Shown here: positions 42,644-53,599 of the stretch, one piece after another
How positions within the stretch are numbered: position 1 is the stretch's first letter
How the letters are laid out: each line of letters opens with the position of its first letter
Assembly (NCBI GenBank): GCA_039583875.1
Contig: CM077150.1
Location: 179,122,375 to 179,186,374 of the forward strand
DNA: 64,000 bases
Direction of reading: 5' to 3'
From: Platanthera guangdongensis
Lineage: Eukaryota; Streptophyta; Magnoliopsida; Asparagales; Orchidaceae
The notes under the pieces: model-generated
The model's database searches: none
Seen by the model: the letters and a program-made list of their open reading frames with translations, nothing else
Told to the model about the DNA's origin: nothing
Program-made: the position numbers and the translations under genes

Positions 42644-45600
42644 TTGTTATGCACATGTTACCTTACCACTACTTGTTTAGGATTTGTATTGATTTGTGAA
42701 AATCCGGCACGAGCACTCTTCGATACGGGAGCTTCACACTCCTTCTTGTCCGAAGGATTTATATCACGCATCGGAGTCCCTTCTTCGATGGCGAAGGATA
42801 AGTTGGATGTGTTGTTGCCCAATGGGTGTTCGATGCGAGCGGATAGGATCTGCGATGTTAAGATTCGTATTGGGGAGCAGGAGTTTGACCTGCGGGCGTC
42901 TTTACTTCCGTTAGTGGAGTTCGACGTCATATTTGGCATGGACTGGCTCTCGGAGCAGCAGGCCCATATAGATTGCGGTAGCAAGGAAGTTAAGCTGGGA
43001 GCAAGTCGTGAGACGACTTTTACGGGCTTAAAGGGGTCGAGCAAGACGTTGATGTCTGCTCTTCAGGTGGTGAAGGCGGTTCGTGCCGGAGCAGAACTGT
43101 TCTTTACACTAGTGGAGGTTGCAAAGCCGAAGCCCGCGTTGGATTGTATTTCAGTGGTATCGGAATACCCTGATGTGTTCCCCGCAGATCTTCCTGGAGC
43201 CCCGCCTCAGCGGGAGATAGATTTTACGATCGAGCTAGTGCCAGGTGCAAAGCCTGTGTCACGATCTCCGTATCGGCTAGCGCCTAAGGAAATGGCGGAG
43301 CTGAAAGTTCAACTGCAAGAGTTGTTGGAGCAAGGGTATGTGCGCCCGAGTTCTTCGCCTTGGAGCGCACCGGTCCTCTTTGTTAAGAAGAAGGACGGAA
43401 GCTTGAGGCTATGTATTGATTATCGGGAGCTAAACAAGCTGACGGAGAAGAACAAGTACCCGATCCCCCGGATTGATGATCTCTTTGATCAGTTAGTCGG
43501 GTCGACGGTGTACTCGAAGTTGGATCTCAAGGCTGGGTACTATCAGCTGCGAATAAGGGAGAGTGATATCCCGAAGACAGCGTTTAGTACGAGATACGGG
43601 CATTATGAGTTTACGGTCATGCCGTTTGGGCTGACTAATGCGCCGTCGGTGTTCATGGATTTGATGAACAGGACGTTCAGGGAGTACTTGGACCATTTCG
43701 TGATCGTCTTCATCGACGATATTTTGGTGTACTCGCAAAGTGAGGAAGATCACTTCAAGCATCTTCATTTGGTGTTGGAAGACGCTAAGGAGAAATCAGT
43801 TGTATGCCAAGTTCTCGAAGTGCGAGTTTTGGCTATCCTCAGTGGCGTTCCTCGGTCATATAGTGAGTGGAGAGGGTATTGCTGTGGATCCGGCGAAGAT
43901 TGTTACGATACGGGAGTGGCCTGAGCTTGCTACGGTAGCAGAAGTCCGGAGCTTTTTGGGGCTTGTCGGCTATTATAGGCGCTTCGTAGAGAACTTCTCG
44001 CGGATAGCGTTACCTCTCACGACTTTGACGAGGAAGGAGCATAAGTTCGTTTGGACGCCGGAGTGTGCGCGAGCTTTTGAGGAATTGAAGTGTCGGTTGA
44101 CCACGGCGCCTGTGCTGAGTTCGCCATGTGGAACCGAAGGCTATGAGATATATAGCGATGCTTCAGGCAGCGGTTTGGGTTGCGTGCTACTGCAGCACAG
44201 AAGCGTGATAGCTTATGGCTCGAGACAGCTAAAAGTGCACGGGAGGAATTATCCGGTCCATGACTTGGAGTTAGCGGCCGTGATTTTTGCCTTGAAACTG
44301 TGGAGACACTATTTGTACGGTGTGAAGATTGATATCTACACCGATCACAAGAGCCTGAAGTACCTTATTGATCAGAAGGATCTGAATATGCGGCAGCGTA
44401 GATGGATGGAGTTCCTGGGGGACTATACATTCAAGATCCACTACGTGTCTGGCAAAGGGAATGCGGTTGCGGATGCGCTGAGTCGCCGAGCCCCAGCTCA
44501 AGCCAATTGGCTATCGGTGCACGATGAGCGGTTGGTGCGAGAGTTGGAGGCGTTGGAGATTGTTTGTGTGGACAGACAATCAAGTGCTGAAGCAGTTTTG
44601 AATTGGACTGAAGTCCAATATGACCTGGCTGATCGGATTCGGCAGGCTTTGGATATGGATGCTCATATGAAGCAGTTCATGGTAGAGGCTCTGGATGGGT
44701 CAAATTCTCAATTCATTGTGGAGGACGGATTGCTTTGGAAATACGGTCGTCTGTGCGTCCCAAGTGTGGGCAATTTACGGGTGGAGTTGTTGTACGAGGC
44801 GCACCATACCAAGTACTCGATTCACCCGGGGAGCACGAAGATGTACCGTGATGTGAAGAAACTGTTTTGGTGGCCGGGTTTGAAGAAGGATGTTGGCGCT
44901 ATACGTAGCGAAGTGCCAAACCTGCGCCTTGGTAAAGGCGGAGTGCCAAAAGCCGGGAGGATTTCTTAAGTCCTTGCCTATTCCGGAGTGGAAATTTGAC
45001 GACATCTCTATGGACTTTGTGCACGGTTTGCCAAGGTCGCAAAAGGGAAACGACGCCATTTGGGTGGTTGTTGATCGATTAACGAAGGTGTCGCATTTTA
45101 TTCCGCATAGGAAGGATGATCCGGTGGAGAAGCTGGCAAAGCTTTATGTGGATAACATAGTACGGCTTCATGGTGTGCCCCGCAGCATCGTGAGTGACCG
45201 AGATGGGCGGTTCACGTCCAATGATTGGAGGCTGGTGCAACAAATGTTGGGAACAAAGTTGAAATTCAGCACAGCCTTCCATCCGCAAACGGATGGGCAG
45301 ACCGAGAGGGTCAATAGAACCATGGAAGACATGCTTCGCATGTGTGTCTTGGATTTCGGAAAGCAATGGGAAGACCACCTTTATTTGGTGGAGTTCGCAT
45401 ACAACAACAGCTACCAAGCGAGTATTCAGATGGCGCCTTTCGAGGCCCTATATGGTAGAAGATGTCGCACGCCGTTGTCTTGGATAGAAACGGGTGAGTC
45501 AAAGTTGTATAAGCGATCGGAAGTAGAGGGTGCTACTTCTTTGGTGAGAACCATTCGGGAGAGGTTGCTTATCGCTCAGGACCGCCAAGCAAAGTACTAT

Positions 45601-46065
45601 AATGCCAAGCACAGGAACGTGGAGTTCGCTGTGGGCGATTATGTATACTTAAAGATCAAGCCGTTCAAGGGTGTCTCGCGGGTGCGGCGATTGAAAAAGC
45701 TAAGCCCGAGGTACCTTGGACCGTTTGAGGTTCTGGAGCGAGTTGGTGAAGCGGCCTATAGGTTGAAGCTTTCAGTGGAGCTAAGTGGTTTACATGATGT
45801 ATTCCATATTTCGGTGCTTCGGAAGGCGGTGCAAGAGCCTACGCAAGTGATCGCGGTTGATCAAGTGCCAGTGGATAGTGGGCTAACGACAAAGGTCAAG
45901 CCCGTGCGGATCGAGGACTCGGAGGTCAAGCGGCTACGCAATAAAGAGATCAGGATGGTCAAGGTCCGGTGGGACAATTGCGGTCGTGAGGAGCTCTCTT
46001 GGGAGCGAGAGCAGACTATGCTTGACGAGTATCCGGAGTTGTTCCGCTCAGGTACAAAATTTTGA
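42644..46065 (+). pseudogene. Broken pol of element A: protease, RT, RNase H, integrase, chromodomain
   Basis: Protease: [11 protein letters not shown] near 42715. [37 protein letters not shown] and FIDDILVYS (about 43400-43740). The frame changes near 43790 and continues from KFSKCEFW. RNase [20 protein letters not shown] and VADALSRR (44150-44490). The integrase zinc domain follows (H at about 44805; KCQTC near 44905). The frame changes again near 44930. The catalytic region has MDFVHGLP, IVSDRDGRF and PQTDGQTERVNR, and the C-terminus has LSPRYLGPFEVL. A chromodomain of Tekay/Del form (IEDSEVKRLRNKEIRMVKV, then REELSWERE) ends at 46065. Two frameshifts are visible; key residues otherwise remain. 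Confidence 0.88.
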
Positions 46066-46109
46066 TTTTGTACATGTCTTTCCTTTATGTAATTTCGTGG
46101 GCGAAATTC

Positions 46110-46127
46110 TTTTAAGAGGGGGAGAGT
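46110..46127 (+). other. Polypurine tract (element A)
   Basis: TTTTAAGAGGGGGAGAGT immediately precedes the 3' LTR start TGTAACGCC. Confidence 0.85.
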
Positions 46128-48410
46128 TGTAACGCCCCGAAACTCAAGGGAGCAAAAGGGGGACGTTTTGGGCCAGTTTGAGTTCTGGCAGCAGGCACAC
46201 GGCCTGGGACACGGGTGTGTCCCAGGGCGTGTCGAGCCGTGTCGACACTTAGCCGCGAAGTCGTCGAGATTGTCTCGACGATTCGTCAAGAATGGGCACA
46301 CGGCCTGCGACACGACCCGTGTCGACACTTAGTCGTGAGTCGTCGAGATATACTCGACGATTCGTCGAGAATGGGCACACGGCCTGCGACACGGGCGTGT
46401 CGCAGGGCGTGTCGACCCGTGTCGACGATCGTCCCGGGGAGTCGTCGAGATTCACTCGACGATCGTCGAGACAAGGCACGCGGCCTAGGACACGGGCGTG
46501 TCCAAGGCCGTGTCATCAAGTCGTCGATCTTCCCTCGACGAAGTGTCCCGTGTACACGGCCTGGGGTCCAGGCGTGTCAATGTGACACGGGCAAGGACAC
46601 GGGCGTGTCCTAGAACCCGTGCAGTGCTCGGGTTGAAAATGGGGAAAAATCATGGGGTACACGGCCGGCTACACGGCCGTGTGAAGAGGAACACGGGCGT
46701 GTCAGCTCGAACACGGGCGTGTTCGATACCCGTGTGAGGTTCCATGAGATTCGATTTTGACGGCGAATGCGGCACACGGCCCTGGACACGGGCGTGTGCC
46801 AGGCCGTGTTCGGCCCAGATTGGGCATTTCAGTCCCGAATCGAAGCCGTTCATTTCTTTGACTGAAGATCCAACGGCTGGGGGTTGTTCCTGAAGGGATA
46901 TACCCGGGTTTTGACTTAGAAAACCCTTACTTTTCTTCACTTGTTCTCTTTCTAAATCCTTGGAGAGAGAGGAGAGCTAAGGGAAGAAGAAGGAGCTAGA
47001 TCCGCCATTGGAGGAGCTTCGGAGCTCCGAATCGCAAGCCGACTCCGGATCCACGGAGGCAACGCTAGTGCGGTGATTTCCATCCGATTACTTTTCAATG
47101 GCGCCAAAGAGGAACGCAAGGGTAACGATCCTCATCTTGAGCATGAATAGCTCTCTTTCCTAGCATAGGAAGCCCGCTCTCGCGAGTTTGCGGAGAGTCG
47201 GAGGCGTTCCTTCGGGTAGATATGTAAAGTCCCCGTTGTTTAGAGTCCGTATGCGAGAACGGACGTAGGCATGATGTGTGAAGCCTACCCGGACATGTTG
47301 GTCTGGATCGGTGATGTTGCATTGCTTAATGCCGGAGAAGACTCCGTGCTATTGGTTGTTTTTCGGGTTTTCTACGCGGTAGATTGCAGCAGGGAGCCTT
47401 GGGGACTAACCCAAAGGTGCACCCGGAAAACTGGGCGGATACGAGATCTTGCCAACTTGGTGGCTTGAGAGCCAACTTGAACATAACCGGGTTATGTGAC
47501 TTGTGATGGAAATGGGACTCGGTGGAAGTTTGACCCGCGCAAATGGCTTAAATTGTCGTTGCGATGTGAGCACGGGTTAGATGGAACCGTACCCGTTCTA
47601 TGTCATTCGGTTAAAGAGACCTAAAGGCACGTGGCACTTACCGTTGGCATAGAGTAGGGTCTTCGGCGGTTAATGGCTTAAATTGTCGTGACCCAGGCCA
47701 GGAAGACAGATTGCTCATAGGTTTGGCCGTCTAAGTGGCGGTGGTGAGTCCGGAATGTTAATGGCTTTAATTGACGTGACATCGACCGGTTCACCGAGAA
47801 TGTGCCCTGAGTGCACGGGGCGTGTGGCCGTGCGAGCCAACGTCTGTGATGAAATGGTTATGGTTATATACATTGCTTGCTTATGCTAATGAAATGCAGG
47901 GAAGGAGCATCGCCGCCCCGAGTTGGGGGCGGGATCGTTATAATTTGGTCAGCATTGCTGACCGTTGCCTTGTTTTGCCACCGTGCGGTGGTTTGTTGCT
48001 TGCAGGTGCAGCTGGACCAAGCGGTCAATAGCGGGCTAAAGCCCTTTTTGCGAAGCTGGCCCTCGAAGGCCCAAGTAGAAGTGTTTACTGCTTTATTCAT
48101 GTATGACCGGCCTGCGTGCCGTGGTTTGTAAATCATGTAATATTCAAGTGAAACATTTTGTAAGGCCTTAAGGCTTGTTTTGAGTATTTTGTAATAGCAT
48201 TCCTGTTTTGTACTAGTGGACATTCGTGCTTTAATGCTGGGTTCTTGTTTACAACTTTTATAAATTGCTTCCGCTAGAATGCTCTGTGTAGAACGTTGAG
48301 ATTGGTTGGATGGTTTCCATAAGTAACCACTCGGTCTGTCTGTGGTATATGGCGTCGGGCCCCGGCCGGACCTACTGCTATATGCTATGCGACGGATAGG
48401 GGGTGTTACA
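46128..48410 (+). repeat. Element A 3' LTR
   Basis: A 2283-bp LTR, TGTAACGCCCC ... GGGTGTTACA. It has one LTR start only and a shorter U3 repeat region (about 46190-46560), including a 21-bp deletion near 46315 relative to the 5' copy. The part from about 46860 matches 1-1529 and 39660-41220. Confidence 0.93.
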
Positions 48411-49291
48411 TGCCTGATCCCTTCACTCTGACAGAACTCTTGCATAAGAAGAGAATCAAACTCTGTCCCATGATCACTTCTGATCAGGGCAATGTGAGTA
48501 TTGAACTCAATTTGTATACATTTGAGAAACTCTGTCAGACACTTAAAGTTATCAGACTTCTTCCTTAGAAAGAACACCCAAGTGAATCTAGAGAAGTCAT
48601 CTACAACTACTAAAGTGTAGGATTTCCCTCCTAGGCTTTGTACTGTGATGGGTCCAAAAAGATTCATGTGTAACAGATACAATATCCTAGGTGAATCACT
48701 CTTATTAAGTGACTTAAAACTGTTTTTAGTTTACTTGTCTAATTGATAAGCCCTGTAGAGTCCTTCATTCTTGTAGGGGCCAGAAGGTAGTCCTCTAAAA
48801 AGGTTATCCTTGGCTAGCCTAGCAATAGTTCTAAGATTTAGGTGTCCTAATCTCTTATGCCATAATATATTTGGTCTACAGACAGAGTTAAACAAGCAAA
48901 TATCTACATCAGTTGAAAGAAAATCTACTAGATAGATGTTACCTTTCCTTTTACCTGTCAACACAGTTGTGTTGTCCTCTGACTTGATTTTGCATAAGGC
49001 TTTGCTGAAGGTCACCTGGTAGCCTTCATCACACAGCTGACTGATGCTAATTAGGTTGTGCTTCAGTCCTTCTACATATGCTACCTTCTTGAAAGTTACT
49101 GATCCAATCTGCACTGCACTATATCCTTTAGTCTGTCCAAAGTTTGAATCACCAAAGATAACTTTGGGTCCAAGCTTGGCTCTGAAGGATGTGAGGTTGT
49201 CCTTATTCCCTGTCATGTGCTTAGAGCACCCACTATCCAAATACCATTGCTGGTTAGATGTTGGATAGGTCTTCACCTGCACATAAGACAA
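48411..49291 (-). pseudogene. Pol of element B, upstream part: protease, pre-integrase, integrase start
   Basis: From 49291 the reading gives WYLDSGCSKHMTG (protease D-S-G), VEGLKHNLISISQL and WHKRLGHLNLRTIA (pre-integrase zinc region). An in-frame stop lies at 48731-48733. After it come YLLHMNLFGPI, VVVDDFSRFTW and IRSDHGTEF, the first two catalytic Asp regions of integrase. The reading ends where element A is inserted (48410/48411); the next residues continue at 38514. Confidence 0.88.
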
Positions 49292-49292
49292 T

Positions 49293-51361
49293 TCATTTGT
49301 TTTTGACCCAGTTTACCTTGGGCCTAGGTTGATAACCTTTAAATTCAGAAATGAAAGACATCCCATGTTGACTCTTATATCCCTCAGGATGATATCTCCT
49401 TGGAGGTAAAATCCATTCAGTATAAGGGTTAAAGATTTGGGATGAAGGACCCTTAGGATTCAATTTTGATTTGCCTTTGAAAAATTTTCCAGAGCTCTGA
49501 CCTCTGTTCGACGATCTTGGAGCTGCGTTCGACGATCTTGGGTCAGATCGTCGAGCTCCGTTCGACGGTCGACTATGGGTGAGGTCAGGTATTTGAGATC
49601 GTCGACCTGCGTTCGACGACTTTGGCTGAGATCGTCGATCTGCGTTCGACGATTGTGCCTGAGATCGTCGAGCTGCGTTCGGCGATCGTCGATCTCCGTT
49701 TGACGATTGTCGAGCTCCGTTCGACGATTTCTGCTGGGACTTAATTTTCTGAGGCAGATCAGAATTTTTCCTAACAACCTCTACAACTCCCTTTCCCTTG
49801 TCAGAAATGAATTTGATGGGAGTTGTTAGGACTATAGGTTGGCTAGATGAAGCACCCAAGCCCAGTGTACTGTTAAATCTAGAGTTCACTGTGCTTGTGA
49901 TGTCCATCAGCTTGATGCTTCTCCCATTAAGGGATTCTTCAAGCTTCTTGGCCTCAGAGAGCTCACTTTTCAGTGAAGCTATCTGTTCCCTACAGCACTC
50001 CAACTCCTGAGAGAGTTTGAGGTTTTCTGACTTTAAAGTATTGTGTTCAGATAATTGATTTCTGAGAGAGATAATCTCTTTCTCAGACTTTAGCAGGTCT
50101 AAACACAGTGCTTTAAATTCAGATTTAAAATCTTCTGAACTAAAATCAAAAGAGCTAATTACCTGATCTTCTTCAGGTTGAGTCTCTGAGTCTGACTCTG
50201 ACTCTTCTTCCTCTGAATTGTGTTGTGAGGCATTAATTGCCATCATGCAGAACTCCTTTTCTTCTGCATCATCCTCATCATCACTGGAGCTGGATGAGGC
50301 TTCTGACTCCTCTTCTGTCTCACTCCAGGATTCAGCAACAAACTCTTTTCTTGTATGCTTATTTTTGCTTGAGGAAGGTTTGTCATTGTCATTCCTTTTG
50401 GAGTCTTTCTCCTTTCTTCTTTCTTTTTTGTCCCTTCTGTCCTTGTTCTTGTTCTCTGGACAGTCAGGAACTATGTGCCCTGGTTTCCTGCAATAATAAT
50501 GTCTTTATTATTGCTAATGGACTTGCCATACCTTGGCTTATCCTGCTCCTTGTATGATCTTCTTCTGAAGTCCTTTCTGGCCATCTTGTAGAATCTTTTG
50601 GCTAGCAGACTGAGTAGTTCATCATTGCCTGTAGCTTTATCTTCAGGCAGATCCTCAGTTGCCTTGAATGCTATGGTCTTCTCTTTTCTTGTGGCCGGTG
50701 AGGCAGCCTTCTGTTCTTCCTCTCTATTCTTGATGAGTAGCTCATAAGATTTGAGCTTACCCAATAGAGCTTCAGTGGTAATCTCATTTAGACTTCTGGC
50801 ATCCTTAATTGGCCAGATTCTTGAATCCCAAGTGCTAGGGAAGCACATTAGGATCTTGTCATTAAGTTCTGTTAGAGAGATCTCTTTGTCCAATATCCTG
50901 AGTTCACTGACAATTAGACTTAGCCTGTTGTACATGTCTCCCACTGACTCAGTCTCTCCCTTCTTGAAGTTCTCATATTAAGAGATGAGATGGGATCTTC
51001 TATCCTTTCTCTCATCAGCTGAGCCTGAGACTATTTCTGAGAGCTTGTCCCAAATTTCCTTGGCTGAATTACATTCAGCTACCTTTTAAAATATGTCATC
51101 TGACATTGTCTGGGCTAGGATGTCCATAGCCTTAGCATCAGCTACCTTCCATCTCTTGATGTCAGCATCTGTTCCTGATGGAGGTGGCACATCATTTTTG
51201 CTTGTGTTCTCTGGGGGTCTTGGACACACTGTCAAAACAGAGTTAAAGATATCTTCGTCAATAGAGTTCATGTAAAGCCTAATCCTTGCTTTCCAAAGTG
51301 CAAACTTGGAAAGATTGCACACTGGAGGTCTGGTGCTAGCATAATCTTTGTTTTGGGCCAT
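49293..51361 (-). pseudogene. Broken gag of element B (UBN2-type Gag, knuckle, coiled coil)
   Basis: The start is ATG 51361 (MAQNKDYAS). The UBN2-type Gag core shows NLSKFALWKARIRLYM, then in-frame stops at 51086-51088 and about 50979, then YNRLSLIVSELRILDKEI to 50471. A zinc-knuckle-like YYCRKPGHIVPDC near 50462-50510 lacks its first Cys. In another frame, acidic Ser/Glu-rich sequence and a leucine-rich coiled coil (SEKEIISLRNQLSEHNTLK) follow to about 49950. The segment 49500-49740 encodes Ser-Ser-Asn-x-x-Arg-Arg-Ser repeats derived from the TCGTCGA motif array. The gag frame ends at 49293-49295, while protease lies in the +1 frame. Confidence 0.82.
49500..49740. repeat. TCGTCGA-type palindrome array inside gag coding (element B)
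   Basis: Eight or so units such as GATCGTCGAGCTCCGTTCGA lie in frame between the coiled coil and protease, translated as RRSxxxSSNA-type repeats. The motif equals that of the B LTR and of the ORF3 upstream array. Confidence 0.88.
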
Positions 51362-51478
51362 GATTTGTGCAAACAAAATCTAATAATACACTACAAAAGA
51401 AGAACAGATCTAGTTTGGGATCTTTGGGTTCAGGTGTTAGCCTGTATAACCAATCAGGTATGGTATGTTTAACCAACC

Positions 51479-51492
51479 TCGCTTTGATACCA
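51479..51492 (-). other. Primer-binding site, tRNA-Met (element B)
   Basis: The minus strand contains TGGTATCAAAGC two bases after the LTR end at 51495; one base differs from the usual TGGTATCAGAGC. Confidence 0.85.
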
Positions 51493-51494
51493 AT

Positions 51495-53010
51495 TGAAAG
51501 AGCAGCTAGATCTGATATACTCTAAAGGGGGGTGAATAGAGTATATGGTGCTTTGAATCTTTTTACAACAGTTGTTGTAGTATGTGTAAGCAGGGAAGCA
51601 AAAATAAATCTAATCGCAGCACTAAGTTAACCAAAAACTAAGCACAGAAAAATCAAGGCCAGAAACGAAAATGAAAGCAAGCAAAACCAGAAGACACAAG
51701 GAAATATAGTGGTTCCCCAAACTTGGGTACATCCACTCTTCTACCACCCTAGGTAGGAATCCACTGCAGGATGAGTTGATCAGGTATCCGGGGCACCAAT
51801 GAGCTTTTGATAAGGTGCTCAAAAACCAAAGCAGATTTTTTGATCAGGTGTCTTGCCACCAATGAGCTTTTGACAAGGTACTCAAAAACCAAGTTCAAAT
51901 TTTTGAAGGGAGTTTGAGAAACCCTTTATAGAGAGGGGGTGAGAGAGTGATGGAAGTCTTCTCTTTCTCAAACAATTGAGAAGACTATGTGGATTGATGT
52001 CAAAGCTCCCCCTGAATCCTTGAGATCTTCAGGAAGAAAAGCTTTGCTGAGGGTGATAGGCCTTCAAAGGTTGAACTCCAATAATAGATGATTTCAGCAA
52101 TAGCTGAAATGTTGAGTGTCTGGAGTCTGAAATATGTTGGCATTGAACACTTTGAAAACTACAGAGATCTGAAGATTTGAGAAAGCTTGATCTCCTTGGA
52201 TGAGTGTTCTTCAGAATTCTTTGTGACAGAAGATTTTTGAATGTGTCTCTGTAATCTATATTGTGTGTGCTCTTCTTGTTGTTCTTAGAGATTCAAAAAA
52301 CATTCTATCTTTTATTCTCTGGTCCAGAATAGAATATCATTCTCTGTCAAGTATAGCCGTTGGCCTGCATTAATTGCATCCTTAATTGCATAATCTCTTC
52401 TGGAGGAAAGTCCACAGAATTATTCCTTGAAAAATCCCTTGAAACTTGGTCCAGAAATAAATGAAAACGGCTAGCAAATCTCTGAATTAATTGCAGAATA
52501 ACTCCTAACTGATTTGAATTTGAATTAAGAAATATCCTGGAAGTTATCTGAAATCATCGAACTGAGATTTGCTATCGTCGAGCTGAGCTCAGCGATCTGG
52601 AAATATACAGCAGCAAAATATCGTCGATCTGAGTTCGAAGATCGTCGAACTGAGCTCAGAGATAAAGTTCCAAAGCAGAGTCAAAATCGTCGAACTGAGC
52701 TCACCGATCGTCGAATGGAGTTCGACGATATTATGAAGTTGAGCTCAGCGATCGTCGAATGGAGTTCGACGATCTTGTCGAAGTTAAGCTAGACGATCGT
52801 CGATCGGAGTTCGACGAATCGTCGTGCTGAGCTCGACGATCAGACTTAGTCTCCAGACAGAAAATCTTGGTCTTCAGGGCAGCTTCCAAACCTAGACTTC
52901 TAACCCTTAGACTCAATTCTAATTGACCTATTAAGCTATATAGGAGGTCAAGCAAAGGTTCCTGGAGACATAGTGATCCTGACCCAAATTAGTAATAGGG
53001 TGTTCTAACA
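51495..53010 (-). repeat. Element B 5' LTR
   Basis: A 1516-bp LTR matching 31003-32518 along its whole length. Palindrome array at about 52555-52845, conserved Sirevirus block at 51702-51736. Confidence 0.94.
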
Positions 53011-53015
53011 CTACT

Positions 53016-53594
53016 AAAGGTGGATCTTGTCTGCTTGCCCTTTTGACAAGCTGAGCAAATACCATCTTTAATACACTTAACTTGAGGACCATTCCTCACT
53101 AACTCTTTGCTAAAGAGTTTACCAATTATCTTGTAGTTTAGATGGGCTAGCCTCTTGTGCCATTTGACACAATGAGAGACTGTCTCATCAGCTACAAGAC
53201 ACACTGGAGAACCATTGTTCTCAACCATAATGTCTAAGCAATAGACATTCCTTTTTCTATAACCAGTCAAAATGATCTCTTGATCATTTGACCTCCTGAT
53301 ATGACAACCATCTTTCACAAATGAGATGTCATATCCTACATCACTCAATTGACTTATACTAATAAGGTTATGTTTCAAACCTTTAACATAGGCCACTTGA
53401 GTAATTGTAATAAAGGAGTTAGATATGTTACCAAAACCCTTGATGATTCCTTTTTCAGAACCACCAAAGGTGACTTTTGGACCATCCTTGATGGGTGTAT
53501 AGTCCTTTAGTAAACCCCTTGTTCCAGTCATATGTCTGGAACATCCACTGTCCAAGTACCATATTGGGGCATGACCACTTGGACTCACCTGCAA
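53016..53594 (-). pseudogene. Pol of element C, upstream part: protease and pre-integrase
   Basis: The reading gives WYLDSGCSRHMTG (protease D-S-G), KGLKHNLISISQL, WHKRLAHLNYKIIG and CSACQKGKQTRSTF, the protease and GAG-pre-integrase zinc region of copia elements. It is interrupted by element B right after CQKGKQTRSTF; the integrase core continues at 30997. It is in frame with the upstream gag end apart from stops at 54033-54035 and about 53605. Confidence 0.88.
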
Positions 53595-53599
53595 AACAG

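Larger units (their letters stand above)
38515..48410 (+). mobile_element. Element A: Ty3/gypsy chromovirus, Tekay/Del type
   Basis: A complete 9.9-kb element in opposite orientation to its host B. It has LTRs at 38515-41220 and 46128-48410, a tRNA-Met primer site, gag, pol with a C-terminal chromodomain, a purine tract and 5-bp duplications TGCCT. The integrase-chromodomain end (GRRCRTPLSW, FHISVLRK, EVKRLRNKEIRMVKVRW) is the Tekay/Del form. Frame changes in gag and pol make it non-autonomous. The 5' LTR is chimeric and 423 bp longer than the 3' LTR. Confidence 0.93.
31003..53010 (-). mobile_element. Element B: Ty1/copia Sirevirus with ORF3, interrupted by element A
   Basis: The minus-strand order is 5' LTR (53010-51495), primer site, gag with coiled coil, protease, integrase (broken by A at 48410/38515), RT, RNase H, palindrome array, ORF3, purine tract and 3' LTR (32518-31003). 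RT has [12 protein letters not shown]. The length without A is about 12.1 kb. The LTRs are equal in length (1516 bp) with roughly 29 differences counted by eye, near 2 percent. B sits in the integrase gene of C. Confidence 0.93.

Noticed and set aside
49288..49310. Programmed frameshift between gag and protease in element B
   Set aside because: The frame change is +1 and no classical slippery heptamer in the right phase is present. Element C has the same border in one frame, so simple decay is more likely.
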